Source: Acinetobacter bouvetii (GTDB lineage: Bacteria > Pseudomonadota > Gammaproteobacteria > Pseudomonadales > Moraxellaceae). From it: DNA of 64,000 bases. Position 1 is the first letter of the stretch. Every line of letters begins with the position of its first letter. The position numbers were made by a program, and so were the translations under genes. Location: contig NZ_CADDTS010000031.1 of assembly GCF_902753875.1 (NCBI RefSeq), positions 1-64,000 on the forward strand. The letters run 5' to 3'. The notes under the pieces were generated by a model that worked only from the letters and a program-made list of their open reading frames with translations, searched no databases and was not told the origin of the DNA. Below are positions 45,290 through 54,152 of this stretch, piece by piece.

Positions 45290-45314
45290 AAAACCCAGCT
45301 TTCGCCGGGTTTTT
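45290..45314 (-). terminator. Terminator after aceA
   Basis: Stem AAACCCAGC/GCCGGGTTT with a TTTC loop; the A7 run on the plus strand gives the minus-strand T tract. Confidence 0.75.
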
Positions 45315-45330
45315 CGAATCAATTCAGAGC

Positions 45331-46935
45331 TTAGTGAGCAGCGAATTGGTTCATTGTGTTTTTAGCATCGTCATGCGCTTTAAGAGCATTGTCACCAGAG
45401 AAGATTTCTTTGTGATCATCACCGATGTCTGAACCAGCCATTGCTTGGTGTTTAACACAAGAAATCGTACCGCGGATTTCTTTACGTTGAACGCCAGCTA
45501 CATAAGCAAGCATACCTTGGTCGCCGAAGTAACCTTGAGCAAGCTCATGAGTAGAAAGAGCAGCTGTGTGGTAAGTCGGAAGTGTGATCAAGTGGTGGAA
45601 CACACCTGCTTCACGAGAAGCGTCTGCTTGGAATGTACGAACTTTTTCATCAGCATCAGCAGCTAATTCAGTGTTGTCGTACTCAGCGCTCATTAACTTA
45701 GCGCGGTCGTATGCAGAAACGTCTTTACCTTCAGCAACCCAACGGTCGTAAGCTTGTTGACGGAAGTTTAAAGTCCAGTTGAACGAAGGAGAGTTGTTAT
45801 AAACAAGCTTCGCATTTGGAACAGTTTCACGTACACGGTTAACCATGTGAGCGATTTCTTCTACGTTTGGAGTAGCAGTTTCGATCCAAAGAAGGTCAGC
45901 ACCGTTTTGTAAGCTAGTTACACAGTCAAGTACAACGCGGTCAATTTGAGTGCCTTCACGGAACTGGTATAAGCCAGAAGCTAAACGCTTAGGACGGTGT
46001 AATTTACCATCACGCTTGATTAGGATTTCGTCTTCTTGCGCTTCTGAAATGTCGATTTCAGTAGTGTCTAAGTAGCTGATGTATTGAGAAGCGATGTCGC
46101 CTGGCTCTTTAACCACTGGGATTTTTTGAGTCAAGTCAGCGCCTTCAGAGTCAGTACGTGCAACGATGATACCGTCATCAAGACCCATTTCTAAGAATGC
46201 ATAACGAAGTGCGTGGATCTTAGCGATGAAGTCTTCGTGTGGAACTGTAACTTTACCAGCTTGGTGACCACATTGTTTAGCATCAGATACTTGGTTTTCG
46301 ATTTGAAGTGCACAAGCACCCGCTTCGATCATTTTCTTAGCTAGTAAGTAAGTCGCTTCTTCGTTACCGAAACCAGCATCGATGTCCGCAATAATTGGAA
46401 CAACGTGAGTTTGGAAACCATCGATTTGAGCAGTGATTTCAGCAGCTTTAGCAGTATCACCAGCTTCGTTTGCTTTTTTAAGCGCACGGAACAAGTCGTT
46501 TAATTCTTTAGCATCTGCTTGGCGTAAGAAAGTATAGATTTCTTCAATTAGCGCTGGAACAGAAGTTTTTTCGTGCATAGATTGGTCAGGAAGTGGACCA
46601 AATTCAGAACGAAGTGCTGCAACCATCCAACCAGAAAGGTAGATGTAGCGACGTTCAGTCGTACCGAAGTATTTTTTGTTCGCAATCATTTTTTGTTGTG
46701 CGATGAAACCGTGCCAGCAACCTAAAGATTGAGTGTATTTGCTAGAATCGGCATCATAAGCAGCCATATCACGACGCATAATCGCAGCTGTATATTTAGC
46801 AATGTCTAAACCGGTTTTGAAACGGTTTTGGATTTGCATACGTGCAGCATCTTCAGGAGAGATGTCCGCCCAAGTGTTGCCGAATTTCGCTTTTAATTCG
46901 CGGATTGCATCAATCGCTGTTTGGTATGTAGTCAT
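45331..46935 (-). CDS. aceA: Isocitrate lyase
   Basis: 534 residues, the longer bacterial isocitrate lyase type. SQKYTQSLGCWHGFIAQQ-like start region, PIIADIDAGFGNEEATYLLAKKMIEAGACALQIENQ (Mg-binding Asp/Glu), the active-site DAKQCGHQAGK with the catalytic Cys, and IIVARTDSEGADL. It splits isocitrate into glyoxylate and succinate for growth on acetate or fatty acids. SD AGGAAAA is upstream. A LysR-type gene is divergent beyond 640 bases; whether it controls aceA is not shown. Codon use is strongly biased, as in a highly expressed gene. Confidence 0.94.
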   Translation of the reverse strand: MTTYQTAIDAIRELKAKFGNTWADISPEDAARMQIQNRFKTGLDIAKYTAAIMRRDMAAYDADSSKYTQSLGCWHGFIAQQKMIANKKYFGTTERRYIYLSGWMVAALRSEFGPLPDQSMHEKTSVPALIEEIYTFLRQADAKELNDLFRALKKANEAGDTAKAAEITAQIDGFQTHVVPIIADIDAGFGNEEATYLLAKKMIEAGACALQIENQVSDAKQCGHQAGKVTVPHEDFIAKIHALRYAFLEMGLDDGIIVARTDSEGADLTQKIPVVKEPGDIASQYISYLDTTEIDISEAQEDEILIKRDGKLHRPKRLASGLYQFREGTQIDRVVLDCVTSLQNGADLLWIETATPNVEEIAHMVNRVRETVPNAKLVYNNSPSFNWTLNFRQQAYDRWVAEGKDVSAYDRAKLMSAEYDNTELAADADEKVRTFQADASREAGVFHHLITLPTYHTAALSTHELAQGYFGDQGMLAYVAGVQRKEIRGTISCVKHQAMAGSDIGDDHKEIFSGDNALKAHDDAKNTMNQFAAH

Positions 46936-47573
46936 GATATTTTCCTGTAATAATATTAGGATTTCATCAAGCGAAGGCTAAAATCTTACTCATATTATTT
47001 GTTTAGATTTAGAGCGCTTCGTTAAGATGAACACAGATTAGATTGAGTTAAAAAATTAATCCAATATCCTCTGTTAATTCTCAGTATTTATTTAAAAAAT
47101 ATGTAGATCAAAGTCTTATTATATTTATGTTTCAAAATTTTAAATCATTGTTTTAAAAATATTTTTAATTAAAACACAAAAACAGTTTTTGCTTACAAAT
47201 TATTCATTATGCTGTTTTTTTCTTCATTAGACTTAAGTCTTGCTTTCAGAGAAAAATGCTTGACCTGCCATTTTCCGGATGATTTTTGTGATTTTTTATT
47301 CAAAATATTCAGCATACAACTGTATTTTATTTATTCAATTTGCTTTTTTTTTGATAAAGAAAAAGATGGCTATAATCCATCATGAGGGATGACTTGAATT
47401 CAAACCAAAAAATTCTATATGCATGTATACAGATTACTTGACGCTTGACCTGCACTATCTATACAAAACAGCATACTGGTCTCGTCTTTTTTTTCATCAA
47501 TATTCCTACACAAGCCTTGTCGCTTATGGCATAATCCAAATAATTTCATGATTTTATTTTCGGTATTTTTTTT
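46936..47573. other. Long AT-rich divergent region between aceA and a LysR-type gene
   Basis: No gene is seen over 640 bases. The region is very AT-rich (about 47,090-47,370 is mainly A/T), suited to promoters and regulator binding for aceA. No convincing -35/-10 pair could be chosen. No tRNA or hairpin is evident. Confidence 0.5.
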
Positions 47574-48563
47574 ATGAATCTGGAGCGAGTCGATCTCAAT
47601 CTATTAATTTATCTTGATGTACTCCTTCGCGAAAAAAATGTAACGCGTGCTGCAGAACAATTGGGTGTGACCCAACCTGCCATGAGTAATATTCTGCGTC
47701 GTCTACGCAATTTATTTAATGATCCTCTCCTGATTCGTTCATCTGAAGGCATGACACCAACAGAACGCGCTTTAGAACTTCAACCTCGAATCCGTGATGC
47801 GCTTTCTGATTTGTCGATGATTCTGGAACCCCGTACCGAGTTCCGTCCTTATACATCAAATCGTGTCTTCCGAATTATGACATCAGACTATGCTGAAGCA
47901 ACGCTAGTGCCGCGCCTAGTTAAAGCTTTACGTTCTGAAGCCCCAAATGTTGTTCTCGATTTCTTAACACCAAGTGACGTGTCTTATCGCGATATGGAAC
48001 AAGGTAAAGTTGATCTAGCAATTAACCGATTCAATGAAATTCCGCAAAGTTTCCATCAAGTGCTGGTTTGGCGCGACAGCTTCTCTTGTCTACTGAACAA
48101 TAAACACCCTGCTGCAAATAACTTAAACCTAAAAAGCTATCTAGATGCACAACATATCTGGGTGTCTAAAACAGGTATGGGTGTAGGTTTTGGCGTGAAT
48201 CCTGAAAAACAGGCAGGTTTAGGCTGGATTGATCAAGCCCTAGAACGTATTGGTCAGAAACGTAAAATTTCCGTCTTTACCCGTCACTATCAAATGCCGG
48301 GGTTATTGGCCGCCAATGTTGATCTTGTAGCAACACTACCAACACGTATCGCACGTTTACAAGCCAAGAATCAAAATTTATTGATTAAAGATCCTCCCTT
48401 CTATATTCCTGAGTTTGAGTTGAAGATGGCTTGGTGTCCTTTGCTTCATCATCATCCGGCACATCGCTGGTTACGTCAGCTAATCCTGTATGTAGCTCGC
48501 CAAATGATTGAAGAAGAAAATCGTGAATTTTTAATGAATAACTCGCAATTTTCACATTATTAA
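47574..48563 (+). CDS. LysR-family transcriptional regulator
   Basis: 329 residues. The N-terminal winged helix-turn-helix (1-65) reads LNLLIYLDVLLREKNVTRAAEQLGVTQPAMSNILRRLRNLFNDPLLIRS, close to the NodD/LeuO branch. The effector-binding domain spans about 95-305 (FRIMTSDYAEATLVPRLVKAL). It is slightly long because of an acidic C-terminal tail. It lies divergent to aceA across 640 bases; target and effector unknown. Confidence 0.88.
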   Translation: MNLERVDLNLLIYLDVLLREKNVTRAAEQLGVTQPAMSNILRRLRNLFNDPLLIRSSEGMTPTERALELQPRIRDALSDLSMILEPRTEFRPYTSNRVFRIMTSDYAEATLVPRLVKALRSEAPNVVLDFLTPSDVSYRDMEQGKVDLAINRFNEIPQSFHQVLVWRDSFSCLLNNKHPAANNLNLKSYLDAQHIWVSKTGMGVGFGVNPEKQAGLGWIDQALERIGQKRKISVFTRHYQMPGLLAANVDLVATLPTRIARLQAKNQNLLIKDPPFYIPEFELKMAWCPLLHHHPAHRWLRQLILYVARQMIEEENREFLMNNSQFSHY

Positions 48564-48688
48564 TTCAATTTATTCTTAAATTCTTCTTTTTTAAGCTTAT
48601 ACTGTGGCATGAGGAAGTGATTGATTTACTCCCTCATGTTTTTTTGTGTTAAAAATATTCATAATAATGATGATCCACAGGTGGATTT

Positions 48689-50014
48689 GTGAGCCTCTTC
48701 CAGAATATCGTAATCATCGTCATCCTTATTGTCGGCGCGGGTTTTTTATCTTTAACTGAAATCGCGCTTGCGGGTGCACGCAAAGTTAAACTGAAAATAC
48801 TTGCTGAGTCAGGCGATGAGCGTGCTCAAAAAGTCTTAGACTTGCAGGAAAATTCAGCCGACTTTTTTGCAGCCTCACAAATCGGTTTAAATGCAGTCGC
48901 CATTCTAGGCGGTATTTTAGGTGAAGGGGCTTTTAGACCCTATTTTCTAGAACTTGTGTCAAGCTTTTATTCTGGCCCTTGGGCTGAAACCATCAGCTTC
49001 GCGCTTTCTTTTACCCTAGTCACATCCCTGTTCATTTTATTTGCCGATTTAATGCCAAAACGTTTGGCCATGATCGCACCGGAAAAAATTGCAGTGTCGG
49101 TGATCGACCCGATCCAAATCTTTATTACCGTTTGCAAACCTTTGGCCTGGTTTATCAATGCGATTGCCAATCTGCTGTTTCGCCTGTTTAAAGTCAACAC
49201 CACACGCGAAGACAATATTACTTTTGATGATATTTCGGCGGTCATGGATGCCGGTGCACAGGCGGGTGTATTACAGAAACAGGAACATCATTTCATTGAA
49301 AACGTATTTGAACTGGAAGAACGTAATGTACCGTCCAGTATGACCACCCGTGAAAATGTGGTGTTCTTTACCCTGAAAGAATCCGAAGCCAGTATTCGGC
49401 AAAAACTGGCTGAATATCCCTATTCCAAGTTTCTGGTCTGTAGTGAAAATATTGATGATGTGATTGGTTATGTCGACGCCAAAGACATTTTGGTCCGTAT
49501 CCTCAACAATCAGTCTTTGCTGCAACTCAATGAAAGCACCATTCGTAATGTGCTGACCATTCCAGATACCTTAACCCTGTCTGAATTATTGGATCGCTTC
49601 CGCTCTACCAAAGAAAAGTTTGCGGTGGTGATTAATGAATATGCCTTAGTGGTAGGTGTTATCACTCTCTCCGATATTATGATTACCGTAATGGGCGACT
49701 GGGTTACCCCGATTGAAGCCGATCAGCAAATCATTAAACGAGACAATAATTCCTGGTTGATTGATGGCAGCACACCCATTGAGGATCTGAAACATGCCCT
49801 CGAAATGGATGAAATGCCGGATGAAGAAAACTATGAAACCCTTGCTGGTTTTATGATGTATAAACTGCGCAAGATTCCACGTCCTGCGGATACTGTAATC
49901 TTTGGCAACTATAAATTTGAAGTGGTCGATGTTGATCATTTTAAAATTGATCAGCTTTTAGTCACCCGGCTGCTAAAAGAAGTGGAAAATAACGACACAG
50001 AAGAATCAGAATAA
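48689..50014 (+). CDS. CNNM/CBS-domain membrane protein (CorC-HlyC type, hemolysin-like)
   Basis: 441 residues from GTG 48689, with GGTGGA just upstream. A DUF21/CNNM membrane domain (about 1-190) has four helices (SLTEIALAGARKVKLK; FILFADLMPKRLAMIAPE). Two CBS domains (about 215-345, with FALVVNEYALVVGVITLSDIM-like text) and a C-terminal CorC/HlyC domain (about 355-435, WLIDGSTPIEDLKHAL) follow. Family members take part in Mg or Co efflux; the old label haemolysin is misleading. It is followed by a small membrane gene. Confidence 0.85.
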   Translation: MSLFQNIVIIVILIVGAGFLSLTEIALAGARKVKLKILAESGDERAQKVLDLQENSADFFAASQIGLNAVAILGGILGEGAFRPYFLELVSSFYSGPWAETISFALSFTLVTSLFILFADLMPKRLAMIAPEKIAVSVIDPIQIFITVCKPLAWFINAIANLLFRLFKVNTTREDNITFDDISAVMDAGAQAGVLQKQEHHFIENVFELEERNVPSSMTTRENVVFFTLKESEASIRQKLAEYPYSKFLVCSENIDDVIGYVDAKDILVRILNNQSLLQLNESTIRNVLTIPDTLTLSELLDRFRSTKEKFAVVINEYALVVGVITLSDIMITVMGDWVTPIEADQQIIKRDNNSWLIDGSTPIEDLKHALEMDEMPDEENYETLAGFMMYKLRKIPRPADTVIFGNYKFEVVDVDHFKIDQLLVTRLLKEVENNDTEESE

Positions 50015-50051
50015 TCTGATTCTTCTTAAGCTTTAAACATAAATAAAAATA

Positions 50052-50339
50052 ATGAAATGGACTCAAGCCATAAATCTGTCACTTTCAGCCTTGTTTGCAT
50101 GCCTGAGTTTCTATTCAGGTCTTTATTTAATTGATTATTTTTTCTATAAACACTCTCAAGCGCTAATTCTGCTGCTGGGAATTATGCTGCTGGTCTTTAC
50201 CTGCTTGATTACGCCATATAGTTATGAACGTAAACAAAAAGGCTATGATGAGACCATGCGTTTTGACAAACTGTTGTATTATCCCCCTTATCATCTAGTG
50301 GTAGTGGCGAATTTTTATTTAGCCAATCAAAACATTTAG
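50052..50339 (+). CDS. Small membrane protein, unknown
   Basis: 95 residues, mostly two membrane helices (about 5-28 and 36-56, LILLLGIMLLVFTCLITPYSY), with a short cytoplasmic tail ending in RFDKLLYYPPYHLVVVANFYL. No family recognised. It begins 37 bases after the preceding stop and may be read with that gene. Confidence 0.6.
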   Translation: MKWTQAINLSLSALFACLSFYSGLYLIDYFFYKHSQALILLLGIMLLVFTCLITPYSYERKQKGYDETMRFDKLLYYPPYHLVVVANFYLANQNI

Positions 50340-50377
50340 CTTGGTTCTATCCCTAAAACATCACCAAAAAGCTCAAT

Positions 50378-50401
50378 AAAAAAGCACCCTAAGGTGCTTT
50401 T
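50378..50401. terminator. Bidirectional terminator
   Basis: AAAAAAGCACC, CTAA, GGTGCTTTTA: a perfect stem with A/T flanks between convergent genes. Confidence 0.8.
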
Positions 50402-50434
50402 AACTTATATCGGAGATTCTATTTTTAGTACTGT

Positions 50435-50941
50435 TTAGTACTGAGCAATCAAAGCATCTAAAACCGCCTGATAGTGAATATTAATATCTTCTTCTAAAAT
50501 TTTGTAAGCATTATCGAATTGCACCATCGGCCAGCCTTCTTTCCAGAAAGGGAAAATATTATGCAAATCATGAGTCACCACCGCATCTTCACGTACAATT
50601 GCTTGCGCCACTTGCGCTAAAACCTGTGCAGTTTCAGCACCATCAATCAGCAAATAATCAATACCACGTGCTTTTAAGATACGAATACGGTCTTTTTTAT
50701 AACGAATCTTTTTACTTTGTGCTTCATTTAAGTTCAGTGCCAAAGTCACCGCTTCGACAAACTTGTTTTCAAAGCTGGTGTTTAAAGCCACCAAAGCCTG
50801 TTTATGGGATTCCTGACGACCAGCCTTGCCACCATTACGGATCATCTCTTTCGCTTCAGTATTCAGCTCATCGTCTTTCATGGACTGTAAAATGTCTAAA
50901 ATTTCGATATCGCTTAAAGATTCGGGAGATTGATCAGTCAT
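50435..50941 (-). CDS. Unrecognised acidic cytoplasmic protein
   Basis: 168 residues, no signal or membrane helix, helix-rich, starting MTDQSPESLSDIEILDILQSM. Contains KKIRYKKDRIRILKARGIDYLLIDG, followed by a helical C-terminal half with VTHDLHNIFPFWKEGWPM. I do not recognise the family. It is convergent with the gene on the left and has its own terminator. Confidence 0.65.
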   Translation of the reverse strand: MTDQSPESLSDIEILDILQSMKDDELNTEAKEMIRNGGKAGRQESHKQALVALNTSFENKFVEAVTLALNLNEAQSKKIRYKKDRIRILKARGIDYLLIDGAETAQVLAQVAQAIVREDAVVTHDLHNIFPFWKEGWPMVQFDNAYKILEEDINIHYQAVLDALIAQY

Positions 50942-51206
50942 GAACTGTCCTTGGACAAAAAATATGAAAGCACTATTTTCGCATAATTCCTCATTGAATA
51001 CAGGAATAAAATCTGCTGTCTGGCGATTATTTTCAGCCTGATTTTCACCTCTTTGTTAAAATCAGAATATGCTGAAAAAAACCGGGAATGGCAGAAGAGA
51101 AGTCATTCAGATTGTCGACAAAAAATTAAAGATCGTGACTTTTTTCTGCCAAATAGACTGAAATCATTTATAGTTAGCAACACTTACTATTTATCTTCCA
51201 CGCTCT

Positions 51207-51938
51207 ATGATCACCAATAAACAGACTGCGCTCTTTTTAAAACAAATGCGGGAACAGTACCCAAATGCGTTTAAAAGAAATTATTTGTTTTATAGCATGA
51301 TCAAAACCAAGGGAATTTTAGATGAATTGAAGGAACTAATTCCATGGATACTGGCAGCAATGATTTTCATCTCCCTGTCTATGAGTCTGGGGCATTATAT
51401 TGCAGGACATTTTGCGCAATTCAATGAGTTTCGTGCCCAAGGCATTGCTGTTCTGGCGATTATGTTATTGTTTATGCTGTACACGCCGCTGGTCATCAAA
51501 CAAATTAAACACAGCTCCACTTCACTGTACCAACAATTGCAGCACACCCCAGTTAAACTGGCAGTACTGATTCTGTTGCAGACCCTCAATATTGCTTATA
51601 TAGAAAGTACTTTTTTACAGTTCATTTTATTTTTCTTTGCTCTAAGTTTTGGATTTGTGCGCTTTTATAAAGAAAATATGTTTCTAGAAGGCACCCAAAA
51701 TGAACATTATTTTTATTTACAGGAAACTCGGCGCATCTGCTTTTGGGCGTATAAGCAAATTTATAAAATCAGATTCAAGCGTCTATTTCACGCCAAAAAT
51801 TCACCAACCTATATAAAATTTCAACAGCAAGAAAACCAGTTTATCGAACTGCATCTACAGCTGATCCGTTATGAAAATGATCTGTGCAAAACACATAAAT
51901 ATGTAGATGTGGAAACCTATCTGGATAGCTTGATGTAA
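51207..51938 (+). CDS. Membrane protein of unknown function
   Basis: 243 residues. Predicted membrane helices at about 46-70 (IPWILAAMIFISLSMSLGHYI), 78-98 (GIAVLAIMLLFMLYTPLVI) and 118-155 (VKLAVLILLQTLNIAYI, FILFFFALSFGFV). The C-terminal 80 residues are soluble with basic patches (IYKIRFKRLFHAKNS). No family recognised. It stands alone before tRNA-Leu. Confidence 0.6.
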   Translation: MITNKQTALFLKQMREQYPNAFKRNYLFYSMIKTKGILDELKELIPWILAAMIFISLSMSLGHYIAGHFAQFNEFRAQGIAVLAIMLLFMLYTPLVIKQIKHSSTSLYQQLQHTPVKLAVLILLQTLNIAYIESTFLQFILFFFALSFGFVRFYKENMFLEGTQNEHYFYLQETRRICFWAYKQIYKIRFKRLFHAKNSPTYIKFQQQENQFIELHLQLIRYENDLCKTHKYVDVETYLDSLM

Positions 51939-52115
51939 TATCAAACGCTCTCTAATTTTCTTAAATCAAGAGAAGAATATTGAATCACCTTTCATCTAAC
52001 CCCTTTCTAAAATCCATTATTTTATCGCCATAAGCACATGAATTGATTGAAAAGAAAGCAAATGCACTGAAAGATACTTGCCAAGCTTTATTTCGTCCTC
52101 TATCATTGCGCACAT

Positions 52116-52201
52116 GCCCGAGTGGTGAAATCGGTAGACACAGGGGATTTAAAATCCCCCGCCCACAAAGCGTGCCAGTTCGAGTCTGGCCTCGGGCACC
52201 A
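52116..52201 (+). tRNA. tRNA-Leu (anticodon UAA)
   Basis: 86 nt, type II. Acceptor GCCCGAG/CTCGGGC, discriminator A and encoded CCA. The anticodon stem GGGGA...TCCCC encloses ATTTAAAA with TAA. The long variable arm (GCCCACAAAGCGT-type) and T loop GTTCGAGTC are present. No accessory DNA is visible beside it. Confidence 0.95.
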
Positions 52202-52233
52202 TTTTAATATCTTTAAGATGGTGCAATAAAGAC

Positions 52234-52255
52234 CCAGCGTTATGCTGGTTTTTTT
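52234..52255 (+). terminator. Terminator of tRNA-Leu
   Basis: CCAGC, GTTAT, GCTGG followed by T7, about 35 bases after the tRNA. Confidence 0.75.
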
Positions 52256-52305
52256 ATGTCTGACTTATTACAATAAAATCAAATTTATAAAAAGAAATAA
52301 TAAAA

Positions 52306-52704
52306 ATGAAGAACCATGCATTGCTAAATTTACTATATGCCAGCTTGCTTATATTAACCTCCTCATCACCCACTTATGCAAAAGAACCCGTTGCTGTTGC
52401 TAACAGACAGAGTGAGATTATTTATTCTTTATTTTCAGGCACGATTAGCGAAGATAAAAATCAGCTGCTCTTCACACATTGTAGTTTATCTCAGGACCAA
52501 TACGTTCTGACATTTAATCATCCAGAAGATGAAAAACGTATTAGAAGCTTGATCCAACAAGATCCTGATTTTTGGTTAAATTTGAGAGCCAGTGCGTCTT
52601 TAGTACAGGACAAAAGGTATTTATTGGTAGACGGGATCGCAGAAGTGTATCCGCAAAAAAGTTGTCACCTGTCCAAATTATTATCGGATTTAAATAAATT
52701 TTAA
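52306..52704 (+). CDS. Small exported protein, unknown
   Basis: 132 residues with a signal peptide (about 1-24, LLNLLYASLLILTSSSPTYAKEP). The mature part has two Cys (HCSLSQ and KSCHLS) that may bond, and a beta-rich centre. No recognised family. It is convergent with a DUF5713-type gene 35 bases away. Confidence 0.65.
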   Translation: MKNHALLNLLYASLLILTSSSPTYAKEPVAVANRQSEIIYSLFSGTISEDKNQLLFTHCSLSQDQYVLTFNHPEDEKRIRSLIQQDPDFWLNLRASASLVQDKRYLLVDGIAEVYPQKSCHLSKLLSDLNKF

Positions 52705-52739
52705 CAGACCAGAAACTCAGTGAAGTTATAGAGAGTGGC

Positions 52740-53078
52740 TTACCACTCTCTATTGGATACCAATTCTTCCATTTCAACATCCATATATCCTTGATCTTGT
52801 ACCACCATCATCATGGCTTCAGCAATATAATCAGCTGCAGTATCATCCAGTGAGGAATCCAGATCATCAAACTGTGGTTTCATCTTATTAATGAAAACAA
52901 CGGTTTCTGCAGCGTAGTGATAAATTTCTGTTATCGACAAATCAGCCTTTGCAACTTTTTTCGCAAACTGCTGAATAAACTGCTTAACTTCAGCAACAAG
53001 AATATCGGGATAATATTCATCATCAAACATGGGGAGAAGTAAATCTTCAAACATACACAACTCAAAAAATGCAGGCAT
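52740..53078 (-). CDS. DUF5713-like protein
   Basis: 112 residues from ATG 53078 (MPAFFELCMFEDL), or up to seven more from 53099. The pattern LLPMFDDEYYPDILVAEVKQFI near the start and the closing DVEMEELVSNREW fit the DUF5713 family of small helical proteins. Acidic, cytoplasmic. Function unknown. The start is uncertain because no strong ribosome site precedes either ATG. Confidence 0.6.
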   Translation of the reverse strand: MPAFFELCMFEDLLLPMFDDEYYPDILVAEVKQFIQQFAKKVAKADLSITEIYHYAAETVVFINKMKPQFDDLDSSLDDTAADYIAEAMMMVVQDQGYMDVEMEELVSNREW

Positions 53079-53177
53079 TTCAGCGTGCCTGTATAACACA
53101 AAGTAACAAAATTACCAAACACCTCTACAAAAAGGAGACCCTTCAATCCACTTTTTTTGATTTGAAGACGCTGATGA

Positions 53178-54032
53178 TTAGGCCTGATTCATGGCTTTCC
53201 ACACTTTAATGGCATCACTCATTTCTTTAACATCATGCGCTCGAACCATGCATGCACCTTGCTGAATACTAATAAGATGCGCTGCTACAGAACCGACCGC
53301 ACGGTGCTGTGCATCTGCCCCACTCAATGCTTCACCAATAAAACGCTTACGTGATAGTGCTGAAAGAATCGGATAGCCCATCGCATTGAGTTGATAAAGT
53401 TCGTTCAACAGTTTTAAGTTTTGCTGGGCATTTTTGGCAAAACCAAAGCCTGGATCAATCATGATATTTTCAGCTTTTACACCGGCTTTTAAGGCATCGT
53501 CAACACGTTGCTGCAATTCTGATACTACATCTGTAGTGACATTTTCATATTGATCCAGATTGTTCATGGTGGTCGGCTCACCACGCATATGCATGATAAT
53601 GACTGGAATATTCAGTTCAGCTGCAGTTTCCAAAGCATGCGGACGGGTTAATGCACGGACATCATTCCAAATATGTGCGCCAGCTTCAACTGCAGCTTTA
53701 ATGACTGCAGGCTCTGAAGTATCAATTGAAATAACAACATCATGCTTTGCCAACTCTTCAACCACAGGGATGACACGACGGATTTCTTCTTCTACTGCTA
53801 CCATCGCAGCACCGGGACGTGTTGACTCACCACCAACATCAATCACTGTCGCCCCATCAGCCATCATTTGCAAAGCATGGGCGACGGCTTGCTCCTTGGC
53901 ATTATGCTTTCCACCATCACTAAAAGAGTCTGGAGTTACATTCAGAATGCCCATGACATGTGGTTGCGACAAATCCAAACGCTTTGAACCACATCGCATC
54001 ACTCGATTAGGTAATGGCATTAATTGCATCAT
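53178..54032 (-). CDS. folP: Dihydropteroate synthase
   Basis: 284 residues, TIM barrel. PHVMGILNVTPDSFSDGGKH (pterin loop), VIDVGGESTRPGA, ISIDTSEPAVIKAA, IMIDPGFGFAKN and ILSALSRKRFIGE are all as in FolP, the sulphonamide target. It condenses pterin pyrophosphate with p-aminobenzoate. AAGGAG lies before the ATG. It lies 120 bases downstream of ftsH with a terminator between, the ftsH-folP order common in gammaproteobacteria. No resistance change can be judged without a reference. Confidence 0.94.
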   Translation of the reverse strand: MMQLMPLPNRVMRCGSKRLDLSQPHVMGILNVTPDSFSDGGKHNAKEQAVAHALQMMADGATVIDVGGESTRPGAAMVAVEEEIRRVIPVVEELAKHDVVISIDTSEPAVIKAAVEAGAHIWNDVRALTRPHALETAAELNIPVIIMHMRGEPTTMNNLDQYENVTTDVVSELQQRVDDALKAGVKAENIMIDPGFGFAKNAQQNLKLLNELYQLNAMGYPILSALSRKRFIGEALSGADAQHRAVGSVAAHLISIQQGACMVRAHDVKEMSDAIKVWKAMNQA

Positions 54033-54108
54033 GTTTCTCCTTTTGACAATCCCGCTATTCTAGCAATTCTGTGGTTTTGCAGTCTGAAATCTTTTCAGAT
54101 TCATCCAT

Positions 54109-54139
54109 AAAAAAAGAGCCTCCTTTGAGACTCTTTTTT
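54109..54139 (-). terminator. Terminator after ftsH
   Basis: AAAAAGAGCCTC with GAGACTCTTTTTT around CTTT; slightly imperfect, T run on the minus strand. It lies between ftsH and folP. Confidence 0.7.
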
Positions 54140-54152
54140 CTAACCATCCAGC

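Noticed and set aside
52116-52201. tRNA-Leu as a second island attachment site
   Set aside because: No integrase, repeat of the 3' end or accessory gene is adjacent; flanking genes look resident.
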